A stretch of DNA of 64,000 nt from Salipiger mangrovisoli (GCF_015223355.1 NZ_JADFFK010000024.1:1-64000); one strand, 5' to 3'. Shown: positions 42,684 through 51,981, numbered from the stretch's first letter. Numbers and translations: made by a program. Notes: a model not told the origin generated them from the letters alone.

Positions 42684-43352
42684 ATGAGCAACTTCATCGA
42701 CCTTTTCTTCAACTTCAGCATCATGGCGCAGGCCTGGCCGCTGCTGCTCAAGGGGCTGATCGTCACGCTCGAGCTTTGCGCGGTGGTCATCGGGCTCGGC
42801 CTGATCGGCGGTCTGTTCCTGGCGCTCGCCGCGCTCTCGCCCAGCAAGGCGCTGAAATGGCCCGCCGTCGGCTTCATCGACCTCTTCCGCGCGCTGCCGC
42901 CGCTGGTTCTGCTGGTCTTCGTCTTCTCGGGCCTGCCCTTCGCCGGGCTGGAACTGAGCCCCTTCATGGCCGTGGTCGTCGCCTTCTTCCTCAACAACTC
43001 GGCCTATTTCGCCGAGGTCTTCCGCGCCGGCATCCAGTCGGTGCCCAAGGGCCAGACCGAGGCCGCCCGCGCCACCGGCCTGAGCAAAGCGCAGACCCTC
43101 GGTCACGTGGTCCTGCCGCAGGCCGTGCGCAACGTGCTCCCCGACCTGCTGTCCAACACCGTCGAGGTGGTCAAGCTGACCTCGCTCGCCTCGGTCGTCT
43201 CCCTCTCCGAGCTGCTCTACTCGGCCAACATGGCCCGCTCGGTCACCTACAACTCCTCGCCGCTGATCCTCGCGGCGCTGATCTACCTCGCGATCCTCTG
43301 GCCGCTGGTGCGACTGATCTCGCGGTACCAGCGCGGGCTCGCGGTGCACTGA
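42684..43352 (+). CDS. Amino-acid-type ABC transporter permease 2
   Basis: 222 residues, about five helices, with the same signature (TEAARATGLSKAQTLGHVVL then PQAVRNVLPDLLSNTVEVVK). ATG 42684 is 11 bases after the first permease's stop. The two are similar in size and layout and make a heterodimer. Confidence 0.9.
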   Translation: MSNFIDLFFNFSIMAQAWPLLLKGLIVTLELCAVVIGLGLIGGLFLALAALSPSKALKWPAVGFIDLFRALPPLVLLVFVFSGLPFAGLELSPFMAVVVAFFLNNSAYFAEVFRAGIQSVPKGQTEAARATGLSKAQTLGHVVLPQAVRNVLPDLLSNTVEVVKLTSLASVVSLSELLYSANMARSVTYNSSPLILAALIYLAILWPLVRLISRYQRGLAVH

Positions 43353-43374
43353 ACGTCCCTGAAAGGAAATTCCC

Positions 43375-44301
43375 ATGACGAAGATGATTATCGGCGGCGC
43401 CCAGATCGGCGGCATCCAGAAGGACGAGACCCGCGAAGAGGTGATCGCCCGGATGATCGCCCTGATGGACGAGGCGCAGGCAAAGGGCGTGAAGTTCCTC
43501 GTCTACCCCGAGATGACGCTGACCACCTTCTTCCCGCGCTTCTACGTCGAGGACCGCGCCGAGTTCGACCACTGGTTCGAGACCCAGATGCCGAACCCCG
43601 CCGTGCAGCCGCTCTTCGACAAGGCGAAGGCCTGCGGCATGGGCTTCACCTTCGGCTACTGCGAGCTGACCCCCGAGGGCGAGCACTTCAACACCTCGAT
43701 CATCGTCTCCCCCGAGGGCGAGATCGTGCTGACCTACCGCAAGACCCACCTGCCCGGCCACGCCGAGTTCGAGCCCGAGCGCACCCACCAGCACCTGGAA
43801 AAGCGCTACTTCCTGCCCGGCGACACCGGCTTCGGCGTGGTCAAGAACCAGGGCGTGATCATGGGCATGGCGATCTGCAACGACCGCCGCTGGCCGGAAA
43901 CCTGGCGCGTGCTCGGCCTGCAGGGCGTGCAGCTGGTGACCATCGGCTACAACACCCCGTCGCAGAACAACCTCTCGGCCGAAGAGGGCATCGAGCGGCG
44001 CATGTACCACCACGAGCTCTCGGTCTGCGCCGGCGCCTACCAGAACGCGACCTACGCGGTGGCCGTGGCCAAATGCGGCATGGAAGACGGCAACCACATG
44101 TTCGCCGGCTCGATCATCGTCGACCCCGACGGCTTCGTCGTGGCAAAGGCGGAAGGTGAAGGCGACGAGCTCATCGTGCACGAGGCGGATTTCGCCAAGT
44201 GCGATTTCGGCAAGTCCACCGTGTTCAACTTCGCGGCGCACCGCCGGATCGAGCACTACGGGCTGATCGCCAGCCAGACCGGCGTCAAGGTGCCGGAATA
44301 A
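43375..44301 (+). CDS. N-carbamoyl-D-amino acid hydrolase (D-carbamoylase)
   Basis: 308 residues of the nitrilase superfamily with the catalytic triad E46 (YPEMTL), K123 (RKTHLPG) and C168 (AICNDRRWPE). The sequence matches D-carbamoylases closely in pattern (GYNTPSQNN, HHELSVCAGAYQNATYA). It hydrolyses N-carbamoyl-D-amino acids to free D-amino acids, CO2 and ammonia. AAAGGAAA precedes the start. It follows the importer genes by 22 bases and precedes the D-hydantoinase, giving a full hydantoin-to-D-amino-acid route. Confidence 0.92.
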   Translation: MTKMIIGGAQIGGIQKDETREEVIARMIALMDEAQAKGVKFLVYPEMTLTTFFPRFYVEDRAEFDHWFETQMPNPAVQPLFDKAKACGMGFTFGYCELTPEGEHFNTSIIVSPEGEIVLTYRKTHLPGHAEFEPERTHQHLEKRYFLPGDTGFGVVKNQGVIMGMAICNDRRWPETWRVLGLQGVQLVTIGYNTPSQNNLSAEEGIERRMYHHELSVCAGAYQNATYAVAVAKCGMEDGNHMFAGSIIVDPDGFVVAKAEGEGDELIVHEADFAKCDFGKSTVFNFAAHRRIEHYGLIASQTGVKVPE

Positions 44302-44390
44302 GACAGACGCGCCAAGGCCCCTGCCCCGGCGCCCGTCCCCGCGGGGACAGACGGATAGGCCGCCCGCGGCGGCACGGAAGGAGAGACGAG

Positions 44391-45845
44391 ATGCAGTTCG
44401 ACACGGTGATCCACGGCGGCCTGATCGCGACCGCCGATTACACGGCCAAGGGGGACATCGGCATCAAAGACGGGCGCATCGCCGCCGTGGCCGAAAAGCT
44501 CGAGGGCGGCGACCGCCGCATCGACGCGGGCGGGCGCATCGTCGTGCCCGGCGGCATCGAGGCCCACGCCCATATCGCGCAGGAAAGCTCCTCGGGCGTG
44601 ATGACCGCCGATGACTACCTCTCGGGCTCGATCTCGGCGGCCTTTGGCGGCAACTCGTCGTTCATCCCCTTCGCGGCGCAGCAGCGCGGCCAGTCGGTCG
44701 ATGACGTCATCGCCACCTACGACGCCCGCGCCGCCCGCTCGGTGATCGACTATTCGTATCACCTGATCATCTCCGACCCGAAGCCCGAGGTTCTGGAAGA
44801 CCAGCTGCCCCGCGCCTTCGCCCGCGGCATCACCTCTTTCAAGGTCTTCATGACCTACGACCTGATGAACCTCGGTGACGGCGGCATGCTCGACATCCTG
44901 ACCGTGGCGCGCGAGCACGGCGCGATCACCATGGTCCATGCCGAGAACAACGACATGGTCAAATGGATGAACAAGCGGCTGGCGGCGAAGGGGCTTACGG
45001 CACCCAAGTACCACGCCATCTCGCGCCCCGAGCTGGCCGAGCAGGAGGCGATCAACCGCGCCATCCAGCTCGCCAAGCTGGTCGACGCGCCGCTCTTCAT
45101 CGTGCACGTCTCGACCGAAGGCGGGGCCGAGATCGTCCGGCGGGAAAAGTTCAACGGTGCCAAGCTCTTCGCCGAAACCTGCCCGCAGTACCTCGCGCTC
45201 ACCCGCGCCGATCTCGACCGGCCCGGCATGGAGGGGGCGAAATACATCTGCTCGCCGCCGCTGCGCGATACCCGCACGCAGGACGCGCTCTGGCACCACA
45301 TCGCGCAGGGCACTTTCGAGAGCGTCAGCTCCGACCACGCGCCCTACCGCTTCGACGAGACCGGCAAGTTCCTGAACGGCAAGGACATTCCCTATCCCAA
45401 GATCGCCAACGGCATGCCCGGCATCGCCGCGCGCCTGCCCTATCTCTTCTCCGAAGGCGTGGTGAAGGGCCGCATCACGCTGGAGCAGTTCGTGGCGCTC
45501 TCGTCCACCAATGCCGCCAAGACCTTCGGCTGCGACACCAAGGGCCGCATCGCGCCGGGCATGGACGCCGACATCGCCATCTGGAACCCCGAGGCGCGCG
45601 TCACCGTCACCGCGGCAGACCAGCACGACAACATGGATTACACCCCCTTCGAGGGCATGGAGATCACCGGCAAGCCCGAGATCGTCCTGAACCGCGGCGC
45701 GGTGATCGTCGAGCATGGCGCGCTGAAGGCCAGGGAAGGCCAGGGCCGCTTCGTCGCCCGCCAGCCGGTCGACCTGCGCGGCAAGCCCGGCGTCACCGCC
45801 AAGGAGTTCGACCCGGCGCAGAACTTCGGCGCGGAGCTGCGCTGA
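44391..45845 (+). CDS. Dihydropyrimidinase / D-hydantoinase
   Basis: 484 residues of the cyclic amidohydrolase family. The binuclear metal site is complete: H59 and H61 (EAHAHI), carbamylated K151 (FKVFMTY), H183 (VHAEN), H239 (IVHVSTE) and D315 (SSDHAP). It opens 5-substituted hydantoins or dihydropyrimidines to N-carbamoyl products, the substrate of the preceding gene. AAGGAGA lies ahead of the ATG. The stop overlaps the racemase start (TGATG). Confidence 0.92.
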   Translation: MQFDTVIHGGLIATADYTAKGDIGIKDGRIAAVAEKLEGGDRRIDAGGRIVVPGGIEAHAHIAQESSSGVMTADDYLSGSISAAFGGNSSFIPFAAQQRGQSVDDVIATYDARAARSVIDYSYHLIISDPKPEVLEDQLPRAFARGITSFKVFMTYDLMNLGDGGMLDILTVAREHGAITMVHAENNDMVKWMNKRLAAKGLTAPKYHAISRPELAEQEAINRAIQLAKLVDAPLFIVHVSTEGGAEIVRREKFNGAKLFAETCPQYLALTRADLDRPGMEGAKYICSPPLRDTRTQDALWHHIAQGTFESVSSDHAPYRFDETGKFLNGKDIPYPKIANGMPGIAARLPYLFSEGVVKGRITLEQFVALSSTNAAKTFGCDTKGRIAPGMDADIAIWNPEARVTVTAADQHDNMDYTPFEGMEITGKPEIVLNRGAVIVEHGALKAREGQGRFVARQPVDLRGKPGVTAKEFDPAQNFGAELR

Positions 45846-46498
45846 TGGGCCCGATCCTGATCATCAACCCCAACTCCGCCGCCAGCGTGACGCGGGGCAT
45901 CCGCGAGGCCATCGCCCATCTCGCCCCGGCCAATGGCCCCGCCTTCGAGGTCACCGACCTGCCTGCCTCCCCGGCGACGATCATGACCGCCGAGGACGTC
46001 GCCCGCGCCGGGCTCGGCTTTGCCGCGGCGGCGCAGGCGCGGCCCGACGCCGCCGCCTATGTCTCGGCCTGTTTCTCCGATCCGGGGGTGGAGTTGACGC
46101 GCACGCTGGTCAAGCAGCCGGTGATCGGCGTGCAGGAGGCGGGCATCCTGACGGCCATGGCCCGTGCCGATCTTTTCGGCATCATCGCGCTGGCCCCCGG
46201 CTCGGTCGCCCGCCACCGGCTGAGGATCCGCGCCATGGGCGTCGAAAGCCGCCTCGCCGCGGAGCTTGCCCTGCCCGGTGTCTCGGCCGAGGCCTCGGGC
46301 CGCGACCCGGAGGTCTACGGCATGTGCGTTACCCTGGGCCGCGAACTGGCACAAAAGGGCGCGGGCGCGGTGGTGCTCGGCTGCGCCGGCATGGCGCCGA
46401 TCCGGGCCAGGCTGGAACGCGACATCGGCATCGCGGTCATCGACCCGGTGCAGGCCGCCGCCGCCATGGCACTGGGTCTGGTCGGAGCGTCCGAATGA
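45845..46498 (+). CDS. Hydantoin racemase (Asp/Glu racemase superfamily)
   Basis: 217 residues. Two-cysteine catalysis is supported by C76 (SACFSDPG) and C180 (GCAGMA), with the N-terminal ILIINPNSAASVT typical of hydantoin racemases. It interconverts D- and L-5-monosubstituted hydantoins so that the D-specific hydantoinase can use both. It is coupled to the hydantoinase upstream and the LysR gene downstream by overlapping start/stop codons. Confidence 0.9.
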   Translation: MGPILIINPNSAASVTRGIREAIAHLAPANGPAFEVTDLPASPATIMTAEDVARAGLGFAAAAQARPDAAAYVSACFSDPGVELTRTLVKQPVIGVQEAGILTAMARADLFGIIALAPGSVARHRLRIRAMGVESRLAAELALPGVSAEASGRDPEVYGMCVTLGRELAQKGAGAVVLGCAGMAPIRARLERDIGIAVIDPVQAAAAMALGLVGASE

Positions 46499-47436
46499 CC
46501 ACCGAACCGGGCCTGCCGGACGTCTCGCTGCGGCTCTTGGAGATCTTCGCCGCGATGATGCGCTGCGCCACCACGGTGGAAGCCGCCGAGCAGCTGCGGG
46601 TCTCGCAGCCGGCGGTCTCCGCCGGGCTGCGGCAGCTGGAAACCCAGCTCGGCCTGACGCTCTTCGAGCGCACCGGCCGACGCCTGCAGCCCACCGCCGA
46701 GGCGAAATCCCTCTACGAGGAGATCCGCCCGGTCTTCGGCCTGATGCGCGGCTTCTCGCAGCGCGCCCGCGACATGAAGCTCGGCATGGCCGGGCGGCTC
46801 AAGGTGATCGCCACGCCGCCGCTCGGCTACTCGGTCGCCCCGGTTGCCCTGCGCCGCTTCCTCGACGCGCGGCCCGACGTGTCGGTCGCCTTCGACGTGC
46901 GGCGGCTGGAACAGGTGAAGGACGCGGTGCAGAGCGGCCAGGCCGACATCGGCCTTGCCATCGACCACGACCGGCAGACCGCGGTGAACAGCGACGTGCT
47001 GCAGCGCGCGCATATGGTGGCGCTGGTGCCGCGGGAAAGCCCGCTGGCGCAAAAGCCGCATCTCACCGCGCTCGACCTGCAGTCCGAGCCGCTGGTCGGG
47101 CTCGAGATGGGCTCGAACCTCGGGCAGCTGGTGCGCAAGGCCTACGAGCAGGTCGGCGCCACCTACGCGCCGCGCATCGAGGTGCGCTATTGCGCCACCG
47201 CCACGGTTCTGGCGGCGCAGCATCTCGGGGTCACCGTGGTCGATCCCTATTCCGCCACCACCCATGCGACCGACGCGCTGGTCTGCAAGCCCTTCCTGCC
47301 CGCCTGCGAGGTCAAGGCGGTGATGTACACCCGCCGCGGCGTGCCCTACTCGGGCCTGCTGCACAGTTTCATGTCGGACCTGCGCGCCGCCTTCGCCGAC
47401 AGCGACCTGCTGATCGCCGAGCCGCCGCGGGGCTGA
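46495..47436 (+). CDS. LysR-family transcriptional regulator inside the operon
   Basis: 313 residues. The N-terminal winged helix (TTVEAAEQLRVSQPAVSAGL, RQLETQLGLTLFERTGRRL) is followed by a two-lobed effector domain (residues about 95-305). It overlaps the racemase stop by four bases, so it is made from the operon it probably controls, an arrangement unlike the usual divergent LysR. The palindrome at 40186-40212 is the candidate target. Confidence 0.9.
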   Translation: MTTEPGLPDVSLRLLEIFAAMMRCATTVEAAEQLRVSQPAVSAGLRQLETQLGLTLFERTGRRLQPTAEAKSLYEEIRPVFGLMRGFSQRARDMKLGMAGRLKVIATPPLGYSVAPVALRRFLDARPDVSVAFDVRRLEQVKDAVQSGQADIGLAIDHDRQTAVNSDVLQRAHMVALVPRESPLAQKPHLTALDLQSEPLVGLEMGSNLGQLVRKAYEQVGATYAPRIEVRYCATATVLAAQHLGVTVVDPYSATTHATDALVCKPFLPACEVKAVMYTRRGVPYSGLLHSFMSDLRAAFADSDLLIAEPPRG

Positions 47437-47463
47437 CCCCTCCATTCCCCAAGGACCCCAGCC

Positions 47464-48390
47464 ATGAGCCTGCTCACCTCCGACGCCCGCGGCGTCTACG
47501 TCATCTCCGTCACCCCCTTCACCGATCAGGGCGCGATCGACTGGGACAGCCTCGACCGGGTGGTGGATTTCTACTTCGACAAGGGCGCCGACGGGCTGAC
47601 CATCCTCGGCATGATGGGCGAGGCGCCGAAGCTGACGCAGGCCGAAAGCCGCGCCGTCGCCGAGCGGGTGATCAAGCGCGCCGGTGGCAAGCCGGTGGTG
47701 GTGGGCGTCTCGGCCCCCGGCCTCGCTGCCATTGGCGAGCTGGGCCGCGCGGTGATGGACATGGGCGCGGCGGGCTGCATGGTGACCACGCCGGGCGCGC
47801 TGAAGACCGACCCGCAGATCCACGGCTACTTCGGGCAGGTCGCCCGCACGCTGGGGGACGATGTGCCCATCGTGCTGCAGGACTTCCCGCTGGCCACCGG
47901 CGTGCAGATCTCCGACGAGGTGCTGGGCCGGATCATCGACGACATCCCGCAGGTGGTCATGCTCAAGCACGAGGACTGGCCGGGCCTTGCCAAGATCAGC
48001 AGGCTGCGCCGCGCCGAAGCCGAAGGCCGCCGCCGGATCTCGATCCTCTGCGGCAACGGCGGGGTGTTCCTGCCCGAGGAGATGGCGCGCGGTGCCGATG
48101 GCGCGATGACGGGTTTCGGCTACCCCGAAATGCTGGCAGAGGTGGTGCGGCTGGCCGGCAGCGGCGACATGGACCGGGCGCAGGACATCTTCGACGCCTA
48201 CCTGCCGCTGGTGCGCTACGAGCAGCAGCCGGGTGCCGGGCTGGCGGTGCGCAAATACGTGCTGGCCAAGCGCGGGGCGATCGGCTCGGCGGCGCTGCGC
48301 GCGCCGGGCGCGGGGCTTGCCCCCGAGGCCATCGCCGAGGTCGAGCGGCTGCTCGCCCGGCAGGAGAAACGACTGAAGGAGCTGAACTGA
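47464..48390 (+). CDS. DapA-superfamily lyase/aldolase with Tyr-to-Phe change
   Basis: 308 residues, a TIM-barrel class I aldolase with the Schiff-base lysine K168 (VVMLKHEDWPG). The tyrosine that in DHDPS and N-acetylneuraminate lyase follows the YNxP pattern is F141 (LQDFPLATG), which would change proton transfer. It may cleave or dehydrate a 2-oxo acid. It lies between the LysR gene and an SDR, both tightly linked, so it likely acts on a product of the hydantoin/D-amino-acid route; the exact reaction is unknown. Confidence 0.82.
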   Translation: MSLLTSDARGVYVISVTPFTDQGAIDWDSLDRVVDFYFDKGADGLTILGMMGEAPKLTQAESRAVAERVIKRAGGKPVVVGVSAPGLAAIGELGRAVMDMGAAGCMVTTPGALKTDPQIHGYFGQVARTLGDDVPIVLQDFPLATGVQISDEVLGRIIDDIPQVVMLKHEDWPGLAKISRLRRAEAEGRRRISILCGNGGVFLPEEMARGADGAMTGFGYPEMLAEVVRLAGSGDMDRAQDIFDAYLPLVRYEQQPGAGLAVRKYVLAKRGAIGSAALRAPGAGLAPEAIAEVERLLARQEKRLKELN

Positions 48391-49139
48391 TGGATCTGGG
48401 ACTGAAGGGCAAGACGGCGCTGGTGCTCGGCGCAAGCCGTGGGCTCGGCGCGGCGAGCGCGACGCTGCTGGCCGCCGAGGGCGCGCATGTGATCGCCGCC
48501 TCGCGCAGCGGTGACGCCCCGGCGGAGGGCATGGAGGGGCTGAAGCTCGATCTCGCGGATGCGGCCAGCGTCGCGGCGCTGATCGCGCGGCTCGCCGAGC
48601 AGCCGGTCGACATCCTCGTCAACAACTGCGGCGGCCCTGCCGCCGGACCCGCCAAGGGCCAGAGCAGCGCCGCCTGGCAGGCCGCCTTCGAGGCGATGGC
48701 CGCACCGATCTTCGCGATCACCGACGCCGCCCTGCCCGGCATGATCGCCAAGGGCTGGGGCCGTGTGGTGACCATCGGCTCCTCGGGCATCGTGCAGCCG
48801 ATCCCGAACCTCGCGCTGTCGAACGGCGTGCGCGGCGCGGTGGCGGGCTGGTCGAAGACCCTCGCCGAAGAGGTCGCCCCGCATGGCGTGACGGTGAACA
48901 TGGTGCTGCCGGGCCGGATCGCGACGGACCGTCTGGCGCAGCTCGACGGCATCAAGGCCGATAAGACCGGCGCCTCGCTCGATGCGGTGCAGGAAGCCAG
49001 CCGCAGGACCATCCCCGCGGGCCGCTACGGCACCCCCGAGGAGTTCGGCGCCATGGTCACCTTCCTGTGCTCGGCGCAGGCCGCCTATGTCACCGGCTCG
49101 ATGATCCGCGTCGACGGCGGGATGATCCGGGGGATGTGA
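48390..49139 (+). CDS. Short-chain dehydrogenase/reductase-like protein lacking the Tyr-Lys pair
   Basis: 249 residues with the SDR fold: nucleotide motif GASRGLGA, NNCGG replacing NNAG, catalytic-type serine in TIGSSG, and the C-terminal TGSMIRVDGGMIRGM. Where YxxxK is expected the sequence has S144 (LALSNGV) and R148, so classical hydride-transfer chemistry is doubtful. A group of SDRs with SN..R in this place exists, so this looks like a subfamily trait and not damage. TGATG overlap with the DapA-like gene ties the two functionally. Last gene of the operon. Confidence 0.82.
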   Translation: MDLGLKGKTALVLGASRGLGAASATLLAAEGAHVIAASRSGDAPAEGMEGLKLDLADAASVAALIARLAEQPVDILVNNCGGPAAGPAKGQSSAAWQAAFEAMAAPIFAITDAALPGMIAKGWGRVVTIGSSGIVQPIPNLALSNGVRGAVAGWSKTLAEEVAPHGVTVNMVLPGRIATDRLAQLDGIKADKTGASLDAVQEASRRTIPAGRYGTPEEFGAMVTFLCSAQAAYVTGSMIRVDGGMIRGM

Positions 49140-49150
49140 GGTCCGGCAGA

Positions 49151-49283
49151 GGCCAGCGGACGACCGCGGGCTGCCGCTGCCAGCGCAGGTGGCCGGGCGC
49201 TTTGTCTCGACACCCCGACGGGCGTTGGATCGCGCGCTGCCCCCAACAAGAGCGGCCGCCCGGGGGGCGGTCGTCCGCTGGCC
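49151..49283. repeat. 17-base inverted repeat in an intergenic gap
   Basis: GGCCAGCGGACGACCGC at 49151-49167 is repeated in perfect inverted form at 49267-49283, about 99 bases apart. An 11-base direct repeat GGCCGGGCGCT lies at 49191-49201 and 49307-49317. No gene is seen between the arms. It may be a relic of a small mobile element or a structured RNA. Confidence 0.45.
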
Positions 49284-49337
49284 GGCGGCACTGCGTGCCT
49301 TGTTCCGGCCGGGCGCTCACCCATTGCCACCAAGAGC

Positions 49338-49371
49338 AGAACACCCGGGCAGTCTCCTGCCCGGGTGTTCT
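49338..49371. terminator. Bidirectional terminator between hydantoin and dpp operons
   Basis: A perfect 15-base stem (arms AGAACACCCGGGCAG at 49338-49352 and CTGCCCGGGTGTTCT at 49357-49371) with a TCTC loop lies between the convergent SDR and DppF genes. There is no long T-tract on either side, but the stem is very stable. Confidence 0.7.
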
Positions 49372-49394
49372 CATCTCACGCAAAGGCCCCTGCC

Positions 49395-50198
49395 CTAGCC
49401 GGCCGAGAGCTTCGCATCGGCGGCCATGCCCGCGTGGCCCGAGGAGCGCAGCGCGCTGTCGAGCAGGTGGCGGGTGTAGGGGTGCTCGGCCTGCAGCCTG
49501 CGCATCGCGTCCACCTCCAGCGTCTCGACGATCTCGCCGGTCTGCATCACCGCCACGCGGTCGCACATGTGGCCGATGACGCCAAGATCGTGGCTGACCA
49601 TCAGGTAGGTCAGGCCGAACTCGGACCGCAGGTCCGACAGCAGGTTGAGGATCTCGGCCTGCACCGACACATCGAGCGCCGAGGTCGGCTCGTCGAGCAG
49701 CAGCACCTTGGGCTCGGGCGCCAGCGCCCGCGCGATGGCGACGCGCTGCCGCTGACCGCCCGAGAGCTGGTGCGGGTAGCGGAAACGGAAGCCGCCGCCC
49801 AGACCCACCTGCTCCAGCAGCCGGTCGATGCGCGCATCGACCCCGTCCTTGATACCGTGCAGCGCCAGCGTCTCGCTCAGCACCCGGTCCACCGTCTGGC
49901 GCGGGTGCAGCGAGGCGTAGGGGTCCTGGAAGACCATCTGCACCCGGCGGTAGAACTCCTTTGACCGCCCGATGCGGGAAAGTTTCTCGCCGCCGACACT
50001 CATCGCGCCCGCCCAGTCCGGCACCAGCCCGACCAGCGCGCGCAGCACCGTCGACTTGCCCGAGCCGGACTCGCCGACGAGCCCGTAGCTTTCGCCCTGC
50101 GCGACGTTCAGGTCGATGCCATGCACCACGCGGGTGCGCTCGGTGCCGTCGCCGAAGAAGACCTCGAGCCCCTCTATCTGGATCTCTGGCAAGCTCAT
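49395..50198 (-). CDS. Peptide ABC transporter ATPase (DppF/OppF type)
   Basis: 267 residues. Walker A GESGSGKST, signature [15 protein letters not shown], Walker [18 protein letters not shown]-loop MVSHDLGVIGHMCDRV and the C-terminal HPYTRHLLDSAL of oligopeptide ATPases. It energises the importer with DppD; its start overlaps DppD's stop by four bases. Last gene of a five-gene minus-strand operon. Confidence 0.9.
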   Translation of the reverse strand: MSLPEIQIEGLEVFFGDGTERTRVVHGIDLNVAQGESYGLVGESGSGKSTVLRALVGLVPDWAGAMSVGGEKLSRIGRSKEFYRRVQMVFQDPYASLHPRQTVDRVLSETLALHGIKDGVDARIDRLLEQVGLGGGFRFRYPHQLSGGQRQRVAIARALAPEPKVLLLDEPTSALDVSVQAEILNLLSDLRSEFGLTYLMVSHDLGVIGHMCDRVAVMQTGEIVETLEVDAMRRLQAEHPYTRHLLDSALRSSGHAGMAADAKLSAG

Positions 50199-51052
50199 AG
50201 CAGCGCACTCACGGAAGGAGCCTCGCGCCAGGCCGGATCGCGCGTCAGCGCCTCCAGCCGCGGCCGCGGGCGTTCAAGATCGGGGACCGAGTTCAGCAGG
50301 CCCAGCGTGTAGGGGTGTTTCGCCTCGTGCAGCCTGCCCGCCTCGCAGACCTCGACGATCCGTCCGGCGTACATCACCGCCACCCGGTCGCAGAAGCCCG
50401 CCACCAGATTGAGATCGTGGCTGATGAAGATCAGCCCCATGCCGCGCTCGCGCACCAGCTTGTCCATGATCTCGAGCACCTGCAGCTGCACCGACACGTC
50501 GAGCGCCGAGGTGGGCTCGTCGGCGATCAGGATCTCGGGATTCGGGATCAGCATCATGGCGATCATGATGCGCTGGCCCATGCCGCCCGAAACCTCGTGC
50601 GGATAGAGCTTCATCACCCGCTCCGGCTCGCGGATCGCCACGGCATCGAGCATTTCCAGCGCGCGCTTGTAGGCCTCGGCCTTGCCGACCTTCTCGTGCG
50701 TGCGCAGCGCCTCGATGATCTGGTCGCCGACGGTCATCACCGGGTTCAGCGAATACTTCGGATCCTGCATGATCATCGAGATATGCTTGCCCCGGATCGC
50801 CCGCATCCGCTTCGGCGAGGCGGTGAGCAGGCTCTCGCCCTGCATCTCCAGACGGTCCGCCGTCACCTGCCCCGGCTTGCGGATGAGCCCGAGGATCGCC
50901 CGTCCGGTCATCGACTTGCCCGAGCCGGACTCGCCGACGATCCCCAGACGCTCGCGGCCGAGCGAAAGCGAGATCCCCCGCACCGCCTCGAAGCTGCCCG
51001 AGCGCGTCGGGAAGCGCACCGAGAGGTTCTCGATATCGAGAAGATTGCTCAT
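50195..51052 (-). CDS. Peptide ABC transporter ATPase (DppD/OppD type)
   Basis: 285 residues. Walker A GESGSGKSMTGRAI, a GMGQRIMIAMML signature (GGMGQR in place of GGQRQ, common in OppD-type proteins), Walker [17 protein letters not shown] and the C-terminal oligopeptide motif KHPYTLGLLNSVPDL. The ATG at 51052 overlaps the DppC stop. Confidence 0.9.
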   Translation of the reverse strand: MSNLLDIENLSVRFPTRSGSFEAVRGISLSLGRERLGIVGESGSGKSMTGRAILGLIRKPGQVTADRLEMQGESLLTASPKRMRAIRGKHISMIMQDPKYSLNPVMTVGDQIIEALRTHEKVGKAEAYKRALEMLDAVAIREPERVMKLYPHEVSGGMGQRIMIAMMLIPNPEILIADEPTSALDVSVQLQVLEIMDKLVRERGMGLIFISHDLNLVAGFCDRVAVMYAGRIVEVCEAGRLHEAKHPYTLGLLNSVPDLERPRPRLEALTRDPAWREAPSVSALL

Positions 51053-51981
51053 TTGCCACTCTCCTTCGGGTCGAGCACGTCGCGCAGACCGTCGCCGATC
51101 AGGTTGAAGGCGAGCGAGATGGCGAAGATGGCGAGACCGGGGATGGTGGCCACCCACCAGTAGTCGAGGATGTACTTGCGCCCCTCCGAGATCATCGCGC
51201 CCCATTCCGGGCTCGGCGGCTGCGCCCCGAGGCCGAGGAAGCCGAGCCCCGCGGCGGTGAGGATGATCCCCGCCATGTCGAGCGTCACCCGGATCACCAG
51301 CGACGAGATGCACAGCGGCCAGATGTGCCGCGTGATGATCCGCACCGGCCCCGCGCCCTGCAGGCGGATGGCGTGGATGAAGTCCGAGTTGCGGATGGTC
51401 AGCGTCTCGGCCCGCGCGATCCGCGCATAGGGCGGCCAGGCGGTCAGCGAGATCGCCAGCACCGCGTTCTCGATCCCCGCCCCCAGCGCCGCCACGAAGG
51501 CCAGCGCGAGGATCAGCCGCGGGAAGGCGAGGAAGATGTCGGTCACGCGCATCAGCACGGTGTCGACCCAGCCGCCGAAATAGCCCGCGGTGGTGCCGAT
51601 GATCAGCCCCAGCAGCGGCGCGACCAGCGCCACCAGCAGCACGATGTAGATCGAGATCCGCGCGCCGTAGAGCAGCCGCGAGTAGATGTCGCGGCCAAGG
51701 CTGTCGGTGCCGAAATAGTGCCCCTCCCAGCCCGGCGGCTTCAGGCGCGCGCCGAGATCCTGCGCGAACGGGTTGTCGGTGGCCAGCATCGGCGCGAAGA
51801 GCGCCGCAAGCACCAGCAGGGTCAGCACGATGAGGCCGAGCGAGGTCAGCTTGTTCGAGGTGAGCCGCAGCCAGCCCTGGTACCAGGCGGCGGCACGCGC
51901 CTGCCCGCGCGACTGCGGCGTGTCGCTCAGCAGCCAGGCCTTGAGGCCGGGCTTGGCGGATGCGTTGCTTTGCGGGGTCAT
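51049..51981 (-). CDS. Peptide ABC transporter permease (DppC/OppC type)
   Basis: 310 residues, six predicted helices, with the long N-terminal region of DppC and GTDSLGRDIYSRLLYGARIS, a hallmark of this subunit. The EAA region is IHAIRLQGAGPVRIITRHIW. ATG 51981 overlaps the DppB stop (ATGA). Confidence 0.9.
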   Translation of the reverse strand: MTPQSNASAKPGLKAWLLSDTPQSRGQARAAAWYQGWLRLTSNKLTSLGLIVLTLLVLAALFAPMLATDNPFAQDLGARLKPPGWEGHYFGTDSLGRDIYSRLLYGARISIYIVLLVALVAPLLGLIIGTTAGYFGGWVDTVLMRVTDIFLAFPRLILALAFVAALGAGIENAVLAISLTAWPPYARIARAETLTIRNSDFIHAIRLQGAGPVRIITRHIWPLCISSLVIRVTLDMAGIILTAAGLGFLGLGAQPPSPEWGAMISEGRKYILDYWWVATIPGLAIFAISLAFNLIGDGLRDVLDPKESGK

